The position numbers and the translations under genes are program-made. Shown one piece after another: positions 7,202 to 14,560 of a DNA stretch of 30,625 bases; the stretch's first letter is position 1; each line of letters begins with the position of its first letter. The DNA is from Bifidobacterium breve (GTDB taxonomy: Bacteria > Actinomycetota > Actinomycetes > S36-B12), in assembly GCA_945885645.1 (NCBI GenBank), contig CAMCYV010000004.1:1-30625 (forward strand), written 5' to 3'. Below the pieces are notes generated by a model. That model made no database searches. It saw only the letters and a list, made by a program, of their open reading frames with translations, and was not told the DNA's origin.

Positions 7202-7207
7202 CATAAT
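7202..7207 (+). promoter_or_regulatory. -10 box CATAAT, leaderless start of the GNAT gene
   Basis: CATAAT (five of six bases of TATAAT) is followed by six bases and the ATG at 7214. There is no Shine-Dalgarno, so the transcript is probably leaderless. Confidence 0.5.
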
Positions 7208-7213
7208 CACTTA

Positions 7214-8257
7214 ATGAATACCCAATCCTCTGAGCCAGCTCCAACGACAGACGAGGCTGAAGTTCACATCCGTTTTCTTGCGGCCGAGGAATCCGGCGTT
7301 CTCGTTGACCTTGTCCGAGAGGCCTACGGCGACACTTATGACGCTGAGTGGGTGTATCAGCCCGATCAAATTGCGCACCGGATTAACACAAATACGCTGC
7401 GCAGTGCTATCGGTCACTTATCCGACGGCACCATTCTTGGTCACATGGCGCTCATGGTTGAAGAAACCACGGAGCGCGTCATGCATGCGGGGGTTGCCGT
7501 GGTGCGTGATGCAGCCCGGGGACATCATGTTTTTGAAAGATTGAAAAGATTTGCCGCCCAGTGGGCCACAGAAGCTGGTTACTTGGGAATTTTCAGTGAA
7601 GCGACTGCAGCCCACCCCTACTCACAAAAAGCAAACATTGCATTGGGTGCTCATGAAACAGGATTCTTACTGGGTTGGATTCCATCAACGGTGAGCAACA
7701 ATGCAGCTCTAGATCCAGATGCCCACCGCCAGTCAGTTGCATTGTTTTATTTGAAGCTCAACAGTGGTGAAAAACGACCCATGTTTGTTCCGCAAAGACA
7801 CCAAGCAATCGTGGCCTCCATTCTGGAGACCTCAGGCCTTCACGGTGAGATCGTCACGGCTTCATCTGAAATACAGATTGTCGATGAATCCGTTCTCACT
7901 ATAGAAGAAAAAGATGACCACAACTCTGCAGTGATTCATGTTGAAATACCAGGACTTGACCTAGCGCGAGTCGTATCACTCATTCGCATAGATCAACTTG
8001 AGGTGAAAGGTCGCGACGCTGTGTACCTTGATATGCCACTGCAAGTTCCTCAGACGCAAATTGTTCTTGAACAGCAAGACAGAGACCTGCAATTTAGTTT
8101 TGCTGGAATCTTTCCCAATCGAGATCGCAATGGAGATGTTCTGCGACTGCAGTCATTCGGAGCTGTTGATCTACATATCGCTGACATTGTGACCGCGTCG
8201 GATCATGGGCAAGAATTGTTGGCGTACGTATTGAGTGATCTACGCGCCACTTCATAG
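7214..8257 (+). CDS. GNAT-like acetyltransferase with uncharacterised C-terminal domain
   Basis: Residues about 18-160 resemble GNAT proteins linked to anti-sigma/partner-switching modules: GHMALMVEE, then AVVRDAARGHHVFERLKRFA (acetyl-CoA loop region, with RGHH in place of the usual RGxGxG/A), then FSEATAAHPYSQKANIALGAHETGFLLGW. The rest, to residue 347, is a mixed alpha/beta region I do not recognise. In relatives a histidine-kinase-like ATPase domain may be fused here, but I see no N-box or G-box. The altered loop makes acetyl-CoA binding uncertain. The gene is monocistronic between two terminator hairpins. Substrate unknown. Confidence 0.6.
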   Translation: MNTQSSEPAPTTDEAEVHIRFLAAEESGVLVDLVREAYGDTYDAEWVYQPDQIAHRINTNTLRSAIGHLSDGTILGHMALMVEETTERVMHAGVAVVRDAARGHHVFERLKRFAAQWATEAGYLGIFSEATAAHPYSQKANIALGAHETGFLLGWIPSTVSNNAALDPDAHRQSVALFYLKLNSGEKRPMFVPQRHQAIVASILETSGLHGEIVTASSEIQIVDESVLTIEEKDDHNSAVIHVEIPGLDLARVVSLIRIDQLEVKGRDAVYLDMPLQVPQTQIVLEQQDRDLQFSFAGIFPNRDRNGDVLRLQSFGAVDLHIADIVTASDHGQELLAYVLSDLRATS

Positions 8258-8266
8258 AAAATTAAA

Positions 8267-8295
8267 GTGGGTGAGTAGCTTGGCCACTCACCCAC
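8267..8295. terminator. Bidirectional terminator hairpin between the GNAT and DUF805 genes
   Basis: GTGGGTGAGT (8267-8276) pairs perfectly with ACTCACCCAC (8286-8295) around a 9-nt loop. The minus-strand side is followed by TTTAATTTTC, so it is stronger for the DUF805 transcript; the plus side lacks a T run. Confidence 0.7.
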
Positions 8296-8311
8296 AAACA
8301 ATTAACAATTC

Positions 8312-8662
8312 CTAACTGACGGGTGCACCATACTTATTATCATCAGGGGTACCTTTGCTGGCCCAGAACACGATCAACACAATCGAACCGATGAATGGGA
8401 CAAGCATGATGAGTAACCACCACGCTGAGCGATCAGTGTCATGCAAACGGCGGAAATATAGTCCCAACACTGGCAATAATATTGCGAGCGACCAGATCCC
8501 GCCCAGAATAAATCCCCACCCGATGGCGTTGTCAATAAGGTAAAGACCGACCGCGACGAGGGATACAAAAAGGATGAACCACCAAAACTCAGAGCGGCTT
8601 GCTCGACCGCGGAACTTTGCATAATTTGAAAACCCAGACCTCATTGCTTCTTTGTAAGACAT
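8312..8662 (-). CDS. DUF805 small membrane protein
   Basis: The 116-residue protein has the DUF805 layout: MSYKEAMRSGFSNYAKFRGRASRSEFWWFILF, then four hydrophobic segments, FRRLHDTDRSAWWLL, and a short tail ending with KYG. No molecular role is established for the family. The start is set by GAGGAGG just before the ATG at 8662; a longer in-frame extension to 8740 crosses the putative hairpin and is unlikely. It is divergent from another membrane-protein gene across a 234-bp regulatory region. Confidence 0.88.
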   Translation of the reverse strand: MSYKEAMRSGFSNYAKFRGRASRSEFWWFILFVSLVAVGLYLIDNAIGWGFILGGIWSLAILLPVLGLYFRRLHDTDRSAWWLLIMLVPFIGSIVLIVFWASKGTPDDNKYGAPVS

Positions 8663-8679
8663 ATTCCTCCTCAAATTGA

Positions 8680-8697
8680 GGGTGTTCGAATACACCC
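8680..8697. promoter_or_regulatory. Inverted repeat in the DUF805 upstream region
   Basis: GGGTGT (8680-8685) and ACACCC (8692-8697) flank TCGAAT. It sits 18-35 nt before the DUF805 start and could be an operator or a 5'-end RNA hairpin if transcription begins near 8699, after a TATGTT box at 8706-8711 (minus strand). Confidence 0.35.
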
Positions 8698-8767
8698 CTA
8701 TAAGGAACATACCGATAGAACCCGCCAAATCGCAGCCCATTTGTCCACTTTGCGGCAGTTACCGGCC

Positions 8768-8788
8768 ATTGACCAATGACCATTGACC
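8768..8788 (+). repeat. Three tandem heptamers A(T/A)TGACC
   Basis: ATTGACC, AATGACC and ATTGACC follow one another without a gap (8768-8774, 8775-8781, 8782-8788). Direct heptamers are a common layout for activator sites, for example those of SARP-type regulators. They lie in the divergent region between DUF805 and the next membrane protein, about 46 bp before a possible plus-strand -10 CATAGT (8834-8839). Confidence 0.45.
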
Positions 8789-8854
8789 GAGTGAGAACCC
8801 CCCTCAATGCAGAGATTTCCAGAATAACTAGGTCATAGTGGGGGCTATTGATGT

Positions 8855-8866
8855 ACCCAGCTGGGT
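8855..8866. repeat. 12-bp perfect palindrome ACCCAGCTGGGT
   Basis: The palindrome lies 31 bp before the ATG at 8897, within the probable 5' leader or promoter-proximal region. It could be a dyad operator; no function is shown. Confidence 0.3.
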
Positions 8867-8896
8867 GACGCAGAGGACTAAGAAAGGTTTAAACCC

Positions 8897-9619
8897 ATGA
8901 GTGGATTTGATATTGCCGCGGTACTTGATGAAGCCTGGAGTTTGACCAAGCGCCAATATTGGTACTGGTTGCTCGTGATCGTGGTCGCGATAGCGATCCC
9001 TGCTGCAATCATTTTTGTTGGCATATTAGCCGCGCTTGCGGTTCCTGCCCTTGGCGGAATCGTGATCCTTATCGGAATCCTCGGTTTCTTTTACACTTTC
9101 CTCGGGATTCTGCGAAATGCGTACAACGCTTCGGAAGGCGCCAAGCCATCAGTGAGTGTGTTGCTGCGCTCCGATCGTTTCTGGTGGTTCCTTGTTGCCG
9201 GTGTTGTCTATATCGGCATTGTCACTGTCGGTCTGTTTGCTTTCATTATTCCCGGATTGATTTTCGCGTTTATGTTCGCTCTATTTCCCTACGCGCTTAT
9301 CGGCAAGCCAGGTATGACCGGCTTTGGATCTCTCGCAATGAGTTGGGAGTTAATCACAACGTCGTTCTGGCGATTCATTGGATTTAGAATTGTTCTTATC
9401 GGTGCAACCGTTGCTATCACTCTTGTTGCTGCCTTAGCGCAGGGTATTTTAACTGGAGTGCTTGATTCTGATTCGAATGTTCTGACTTCACTCCTGCTTG
9501 TCATTGTGACAGTCGCAGCGTTGTTCGTTAATGTCTTCGTCGCAGCATTTAGTTACTTGGCCGATGCACTCGCCTACCGTCGTCTGTCCGGTGATGGTGA
9601 AGTAGTAAGACCTGGATAG
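8897..9619 (+). CDS. Six-helix integral membrane protein of unknown function
   Basis: The 240-residue protein has about six hydrophobic segments (residues roughly 22-45, 47-72, 95-118, 120-135, 158-180 and 200-222), with a short cytoplasmic start MSGFDIAAVLDEAWSLTKRQ. The layout resembles DUF975 or the membrane domain associated with glycerophosphodiester phosphodiesterases (YciC-like), but I cannot assign a family with certainty. AGAAAGG lies about 10 nt before the ATG. No catalytic motif is visible. The stop is 8 bp from the convergent scoB stop, with no terminator between. Confidence 0.7.
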   Translation: MSGFDIAAVLDEAWSLTKRQYWYWLLVIVVAIAIPAAIIFVGILAALAVPALGGIVILIGILGFFYTFLGILRNAYNASEGAKPSVSVLLRSDRFWWFLVAGVVYIGIVTVGLFAFIIPGLIFAFMFALFPYALIGKPGMTGFGSLAMSWELITTSFWRFIGFRIVLIGATVAITLVAALAQGILTGVLDSDSNVLTSLLLVIVTVAALFVNVFVAAFSYLADALAYRRLSGDGEVVRPG

Positions 9620-9627
9620 CTAATAAT

Positions 9628-10278
9628 TCACGCTTGCTTGTAATCCTCAGCAATGATCAAGGTAGGACCTGTGGCAGACCGAACCTGGTCCAGATCTACA
9701 TCAGGTGCGGTCTCACGAAGAACGAGACCCTCGGGTGTAACGTCGATGACTGCCAAGTCTGTAATGATCCGATGAACGACTTTTCGGCCCGTGAGCGGCA
9801 GGTCACACGTATCGACGATCTTGTGCGTTCCATCTTTGGCAACGTGCTCCATCATCACGATAACTCGCTTGGCACCGTGGACTAAGTCCATTGCGCCACC
9901 CATTCCCTTAACCACCTTGCCGGGGATCATCCAGTTAGCGAGGTCACCCTGTGTGGAAACTTGCATGGCGCCGAGAACAGCAGCGTCAATGTGGCCGCCG
10001 CGGATCATCGCGAAACTAGTTGCTGAGTCAAAAAATGATGCACCGGGAAGGACGGTCACCGTTTCTTTGCCGGCATTGATGAGGTCGGGGTCGACTTCAC
10101 TTTCATCGGGATAAGCCCCGGTTCCCAAGATGCCATTTTCACTTTGCAAAATCACGTTCACACCGGGTGGAAGGTGGTTAGGAATAAGCGTTGGCAAGCC
10201 AATCCCAAGGTTTACATACTGCCCGTCCTGGAGCTCTTGACCTACTCGGACGGCCATCTGCTCGCGATTCCAACTCAT
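9628..10278 (-). CDS. scoB: 3-oxoacid CoA-transferase, subunit B
   Basis: The 216-residue protein has the CoA-transferase family I beta-subunit active site SENGILG with the catalytic glutamate E47, plus GIGLPTLIP and the GAMQVSTQGDLANWMIPG stretch. Together with ScoA it moves CoA from succinyl-CoA to acetoacetate or, if it is the PcaIJ type, to 3-oxoadipate. Sequence alone does not settle the substrate; no pca or ketone-body genes are adjacent, and the ScoAB-type annotation is the common one for such pairs. It overlaps scoA by 4 nt (ATGA), so the two subunits are translationally coupled. Confidence 0.88.
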   Translation of the reverse strand: MSWNREQMAVRVGQELQDGQYVNLGIGLPTLIPNHLPPGVNVILQSENGILGTGAYPDESEVDPDLINAGKETVTVLPGASFFDSATSFAMIRGGHIDAAVLGAMQVSTQGDLANWMIPGKVVKGMGGAMDLVHGAKRVIVMMEHVAKDGTHKIVDTCDLPLTGRKVVHRIITDLAVIDVTPEGLVLRETAPDVDLDQVRSATGPTLIIAEDYKQA

Positions 10279-11051
10279 GGGGCGGTCCTCACTGTGCGAC
10301 GTTCGATGCGCTTGTCGGCGGCCTGTTCTCCAGTCAGCGCGACAATGCGTTGCACAAAAATTCCCGGCGTGTGGACGAGTTCGGGGTCGATTTGCCCCGG
10401 TTCCACGAGTTCCTCTACTTCGGCGATTGTGGTTCGCCCGGCAGCTGCAGCGAGCGCGTTAAAATTCCTGGTACTTTGGTGGAAAACCAAGTTCCCGGCT
10501 GTATCGCCAACACTTGCTCGAACAAGGGCGAAGTCGGTGCGAATACCGTGTTCAAGAACGTACTCACTTGGTACGCCGTCAAGGTCAAATGTTCCGACAA
10601 CTTTGGGTGCGGACTCAATTGCCACTGAGCCATCTGCGTTGTAACGAAGGGGCATTCCGCCTTCGGCGACTAAGGTTCCCACTCCTGCTGGAGTGTAGAA
10701 GGCAGGAATCCCAGCGCCACCGGCCCGCAAACGTTCAGCGAGGGTTCCTTGTGGTACGAGTTCGACTTCGAGTTCACCGGAAAGGTACTGACGCTCGAAC
10801 TCCTTGTTCTCCCCGACATAAGAAGAAGTCATTCGTGAGATAAGCCCAGCTCGAAGTAGTAGGCCAAGCCCCCAGTCATCAATGCCGCAGTTGTTGCTCA
10901 CCACCCGGAGTTCTTTTGGTGCCAACTTCAGAAGCGCATTGATGAGGACACTGGGAATACCGCACAGACCAAATCCTCCAACAGCGATAGTCGCACCGTC
11001 ACTGATGTCGGAGAGTGCTTCGGCCGCACTTGTGCATACCTTGTTGACCAC
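10275..11051 (-). CDS. scoA: 3-oxoacid CoA-transferase, subunit A
   Basis: The 258-residue alpha subunit has the family I CoA-binding signature GGFGLCGIPSVLI (about residues 23-36), SNNCGIDDWGLGLLL and the AGAGIPAFYTPAGVGT loop. Start is GTG at 11051 with AGGAAG 5 nt upstream. It is the promoter-proximal gene of the scoAB operon; the 152-bp region upstream contains a direct repeat AAACTAGC (11083-11090 and 11099-11106) of unknown meaning. Confidence 0.88.
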   Translation of the reverse strand: MVNKVCTSAAEALSDISDGATIAVGGFGLCGIPSVLINALLKLAPKELRVVSNNCGIDDWGLGLLLRAGLISRMTSSYVGENKEFERQYLSGELEVELVPQGTLAERLRAGGAGIPAFYTPAGVGTLVAEGGMPLRYNADGSVAIESAPKVVGTFDLDGVPSEYVLEHGIRTDFALVRASVGDTAGNLVFHQSTRNFNALAAAAGRTTIAEVEELVEPGQIDPELVHTPGIFVQRIVALTGEQAADKRIERRTVRTAP

Positions 11052-11203
11052 TTAGGCTTCCTTACAAACGCTCGAGGATTTGAAACTAGCCAATGCCCAA
11101 ACTAGCGGATCGATTGCGGGCCGGGAAGAGTCTACTTCGGCTTTTCCGCAACCATTCAACTCTCCCTGTCTTTTGTGATTCGGTACCTGGGAAGTGCTCG
11201 TCG

Positions 11204-11725
11204 TTATTGGTTTAAACGAGCGGGTAGTTCGGCAACGAATGCGTCGGCTGCCCGCTCAATCATTTCTAGAACGAGGGCGAATCCTTCTTCTTTGTCGTAG
11301 TACGGGTCGGGTACATCCAGGTCAGGATGCACGTCCCCTAGATGACCGAGTTCGGGGTCAAAACTTCGCATCATGTACAGCTCGGGTTTCTGGCCACTTT
11401 CGCGGATAAGCACTTCGACGTTTGCATAGTTGCTCTGGTCCATCACCAAAACAATGTCGAGCTCTGCCATCCAACTCGAAGTGATTTGCCGTGCCGTGTG
11501 GGCGAGCTCGTATCCGTTTTGGTTAAGAATCGCTTGGGATCGGGGGTCAGCTTCATATCCGATATGCCAATCACCGGTGCCGGCCGAGTCGACGACCACC
11601 AGATCGCTAAGTCCCGCCCGATTAATACGGTCTCGCAAAACAGCTTCTGCAATCGGCGAACGACAAATATTGCCCAGACATACAGCTGTTATTCGCAACG
11701 GTTGTTTACTCGTGAGGTCAGACAC
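11204..11725 (-). CDS. Low-molecular-weight protein tyrosine phosphatase
   Basis: The P-loop CLGNICRS (C-x5-R) near the N-terminus and the general-acid motif DVPDPYYD near residue 140 identify the LMW-PTP family; 173 residues is normal. Such enzymes dephosphorylate tyrosine kinases in polysaccharide export or, in some actinobacteria, act as secreted effectors; the substrate here is unknown and no tyrosine kinase gene is nearby. An ATG one codon earlier (11728) is possible, but a TAGGCT box ends 6 nt before the GTG at 11725, so leaderless initiation at GTG is the better start. Transcription diverges from dnaB. Confidence 0.88.
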   Translation of the reverse strand: MSDLTSKQPLRITAVCLGNICRSPIAEAVLRDRINRAGLSDLVVVDSAGTGDWHIGYEADPRSQAILNQNGYELAHTARQITSSWMAELDIVLVMDQSNYANVEVLIRESGQKPELYMMRSFDPELGHLGDVHPDLDVPDPYYDKEEGFALVLEMIERAADAFVAELPARLNQ

Positions 11726-11731
11726 CATGGC

Positions 11732-11737
11732 AGCCTA
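11732..11737 (-). promoter_or_regulatory. -10 box TAGGCT of the LMW-PTP gene
   Basis: TAGGCT followed by GCCATG then GTG: +1 falls on the GTG at 11725, and the ATG at 11728 would lie upstream of the transcript start. Confidence 0.5.
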
Positions 11738-11748
11738 ATAAATAGTTT

Positions 11749-11864
11749 TTCTCCACAGGCTGTGGACGCCATTCTGTGAGGAAAAAACCGAAAATCGTCA
11801 AAAATAACTGCCTTTCACACAGGTTATCCAAGAATACTCCACCAGATCGCGACCTGAGTCCACA
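11749..11864. promoter_or_regulatory. Cluster of DnaA-box-like words upstream of dnaB
   Basis: Within 116 bp there are TTCTCCACA (11749-11757, 8/9 to TTGTCCACA), TGTGGACGC (11761-11769, 7/9 on the other strand), TTATCCAAG (11824-11832, 7/9 to TTATCCACA) and GAGTCCACA (11856-11864, 7/9). The first two form the dyad TCCACAG-G-CTGTGGA. A- and T-rich runs lie between. They may bind DnaA to control dnaB or the divergent phosphatase gene. Confidence 0.4.
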
Positions 11865-11972
11865 GGGAACCCACAGTTGCGCTCACAGGGCAAATGGACA
11901 CGGCGGTTCGCGGACCCTAACGTCAGACCTTCGGTGTTTACTGTTGGAAGTAAAGGGAAGGAAGGGGCGGCG

Positions 11973-13355
11973 TTGAGCGTAACCGAGCTACATATCCCGG
12001 AAGAACCGCGGGACTCTGCCTATTCGCACGCACCCGATCGAACACCACCCAATGACGAGGCAGCAGAGCAATCCGTTCTTGGAGCAATGCTGCTCAGCAA
12101 AGACGCAATCGCCGACGTTGTTGAAACAATTCGCGCGGACGACTTTTATCGTCCGGCACATTCAACAATCTATGACGCAATCGTGGACCTCTACAGTCGT
12201 GGTGAACCAGCAGACGCTGTCACCGTCGCATCTGAGTTAACCAAGTCCGGTGAAATTACGCGGATCGGTGGACCTTCTTATCTCCACACATTGGTTTCCA
12301 TGGTTCCCACCGCGGCTAATGCGAATTACTACGGGCGCATAGTTCGTGAACAAGCAATTTTACGCAGACTTGTTACCGCGGGTACGCGCATTGTGCAGTT
12401 GGGGTACAGCGGCCAAGGCGAAGTAGATGACGCTGTCGACCGGGCTCAAGCCGAGGTCTACGAGGTAACCGAGCGTCGAACAAGTGAGGACTATTCGCCG
12501 CTGAGTGAGATTATGCAAGGAACACTCAGTGAAATCGAAGCGATCTCGAATCGTGATGGACAGATGGTGGGAGTTCCCACCGGTTTTGCTGAACTCGATT
12601 CATTAACAAATGGTCTACATGCGGGACAGTTAATTATTCTTGCAGCGCGTCCTGCCCTTGGAAAATCGACCCTAGGACTCGATATTTGTCGCAGCGCCTC
12701 GATCAAACACGGTCTAACAAGTGTGATTTTTTCACTCGAGATGAGTCGCAATGAAATCGTCATGCGTCTGCTGTCGGCGGAAGCACAGGTTGCACTTCAC
12801 CACATGCGTTCAGGACAGATGAGTGAGGCCGACTGGGCGAAACTTGCCAACAAGATGGGTACAGTCAGTGAAGCACCGTTTTTCATTGATGACTCACCCA
12901 ATATGACACTGATGGAAATTCGCGCGAAGTGTCGCCGTCTGAAACAGCGGCATAATCTGCAACTGGTTGTAGTTGACTACCTACAGCTCATGTCCAGTGG
13001 TAAGCGTGTTGAGAGCCGTCAACAGGAAGTCTCAGAGTTTTCTCGTTCATTAAAGCTCCTGGCCAAAGAACTTGAAGTTCCTGTCATTGCAATCAGTCAG
13101 CTCAACCGAGGGCCAGAACAACGCCAGGACAAGCGACCCATGCTCTCTGACCTGCGAGAGTCTGGCAGCCTTGAGCAAGATGCAGACATGGTCCTTCTCC
13201 TTCATCGCGAAGACGCCTACGACCGCGAGTCACCCAGAGCGGGCGAAGCGGACTTCATTGTGGCTAAGCACCGCAACGGCCCTACGGCAACTATCAACGT
13301 TGCATTCCAAGGTCACTACTCGCGCTTCGTCGACATGGCGCGCGACTCCATTTAG
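11973..13355 (+). CDS. dnaB: Replicative DNA helicase DnaB
   Basis: The 460-residue helicase has the N-terminal primase-interacting domain (EAAEQSVLGAMLLSKDAIADVVE), Walker A RPALGKST, Walker B VVVDYLQLM, and QLNRGPEQRQDKRP plus DLRESGSLEQDADMVLLLHRE. It unwinds the fork as a hexamer. The frame extends upstream to 11877, but I choose the TTG at 11973: GGAAGGGG lies just before it, and the resulting 29 residues before AAEQS match the usual actinobacterial N-terminus. No intein interrupts the Walker A or later motifs. The gene occupies its usual place near rpsF-rplI, though separated by about 4.8 kb of other genes. Confidence 0.95.
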   Translation: MSVTELHIPEEPRDSAYSHAPDRTPPNDEAAEQSVLGAMLLSKDAIADVVETIRADDFYRPAHSTIYDAIVDLYSRGEPADAVTVASELTKSGEITRIGGPSYLHTLVSMVPTAANANYYGRIVREQAILRRLVTAGTRIVQLGYSGQGEVDDAVDRAQAEVYEVTERRTSEDYSPLSEIMQGTLSEIEAISNRDGQMVGVPTGFAELDSLTNGLHAGQLIILAARPALGKSTLGLDICRSASIKHGLTSVIFSLEMSRNEIVMRLLSAEAQVALHHMRSGQMSEADWAKLANKMGTVSEAPFFIDDSPNMTLMEIRAKCRRLKQRHNLQLVVVDYLQLMSSGKRVESRQQEVSEFSRSLKLLAKELEVPVIAISQLNRGPEQRQDKRPMLSDLRESGSLEQDADMVLLLHREDAYDRESPRAGEADFIVAKHRNGPTATINVAFQGHYSRFVDMARDSI

Positions 13356-13396
13356 TTGTTGGTTGTTGTGGGGGAACTGTTTTCTTTAGGGGCACT

Positions 13397-14560
13397 GTGA
13401 AAATTCTGCACACTTCTGACTGGCATCTTGGGCGCACTTTTCTGTCCGAGAGCATGCAAGTTCACCAAGAAGTATTCATCGATTGGCTTATTGCACTTGT
13501 TGAAACGGAAGAGATCGAGCTGGTGGTTATTGCTGGAGACATTTATGACCGCTCAGTTCCCCCTACGGAATCTGTGCGACTTTTTGACCGTGCTCTCATT
13601 AGCTTGAGTGCCGCGTGCCCGGTATTTATCACCCCCGGTAATCATGATTCAGCGGTCCGGCTGGGTTTTGGTAGTGGGCTCATGGCTGCTAACGGTGTTC
13701 ATATTCGCTCAGAGATCTCCGACATTGGTGTCCCGCTGGAAGTTACCGGCCGCGATGGCACCCCATTGGTTGTCTATGGAATCCCATATCTTCAGCCAGA
13801 AGTTGTATCCGGACAATTAGAAGCGGAGCGCACTCATGCAGGTGCGCTAAACGCTGCGATGGAGCGCATTCGTGCCGACTTGGTTAATCAAGGAGACGCT
13901 CGAGTCGTGGTGGTATCCCATGCATTCGTTACGGGTGGAATTTCAAGTGAGTCGGAGCGTTCACTTGAAATCGGTGGAATCGGTGATGCACCTTCAAGTG
14001 TTTTCGCCGGCGTCGATTACGTTGCAATGGGCCACCTGCACGGAGCACAAGTGATTTCTACTCCGGAAAATACTTCGACGATCGTTAAATACTCGGGTTC
14101 GCCGCTGCCCTATTCTTTCTCTGAGGAGAAGCACAATAAAAGTGTGACGTTAATTGACATACCCACATCGGGTCCTATTGCATATGAAAACATCCCTACT
14201 CCCGTACCAGGCCCTCTGCTCACCATTACAGGTGAATTGGAATCTTTACTTAACGATTCGCGGTTCAACCAAGCAGAAAACTATTGGGTGCGAGCGGTTG
14301 TCACCGACCCCACTCGGCAGGAGCGAACCAGAGAACGTCTGATAGAAAGATTTGCCAACCTCAAGCACATTGAGTTCTCGCCACAAGGCGGCGCGCCGAC
14401 ACTGTCAATCCACGAACGACTCGACCCACAAAGCACGCCGCCGATTGAAATAGCCGCAGGATTTGTCGCACACGTAAGCAACGCCGAGGTCTCTGACCCG
14501 CAGCGAATTCTTTTTCAGGAAGCCATTGAGAGTGTCAATGCGAGTGACATCTCGCTATGA
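13397..14560 (+). CDS. sbcD: SbcD nuclease subunit (Mre11-like)
   Basis: The 387-residue protein has the phosphoesterase motifs in order: HTSDWHLGR (D8, H10), GDIYDRSVPP, TPGNHDS, VSHAF and MGHLHGAQ. With SbcC it forms the nuclease that cuts DNA hairpins and processes blocked ends. Start is GTG at 13397 with AGGGG about 6 nt before it. It follows dnaB by 41 bp and may be co-transcribed. Its 3' end overlaps sbcC by 4 nt (ATGA), which suggests balanced production of the two subunits. Confidence 0.95.
   Translation: MKILHTSDWHLGRTFLSESMQVHQEVFIDWLIALVETEEIELVVIAGDIYDRSVPPTESVRLFDRALISLSAACPVFITPGNHDSAVRLGFGSGLMAANGVHIRSEISDIGVPLEVTGRDGTPLVVYGIPYLQPEVVSGQLEAERTHAGALNAAMERIRADLVNQGDARVVVVSHAFVTGGISSESERSLEIGGIGDAPSSVFAGVDYVAMGHLHGAQVISTPENTSTIVKYSGSPLPYSFSEEKHNKSVTLIDIPTSGPIAYENIPTPVPGPLLTITGELESLLNDSRFNQAENYWVRAVVTDPTRQERTRERLIERFANLKHIEFSPQGGAPTLSIHERLDPQSTPPIEIAAGFVAHVSNAEVSDPQRILFQEAIESVNASDISL

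Noticed and set aside
11083..11106. AAACTAGC direct repeat as an operator for scoAB
   Set aside because: Only two 8-bp copies with no promoter clearly attached; too weak for its own finding.
11749..11864. The DnaA-like cluster as the chromosomal origin
   Set aside because: Actinobacterial oriC normally lies between dnaA and dnaN, neither of which is here, and the matches are imperfect and few.
11776..11976. A 66-codon plus-strand ORF in the dnaB upstream region
   Set aside because: It has no ribosome-binding site, lies in an AT-rich control region with DnaA-like words, and has no recognisable protein pattern.
12640..13200. Intein in dnaB, as known in some mycobacteria
   Set aside because: The helicase motifs are contiguous and the protein has a normal length.
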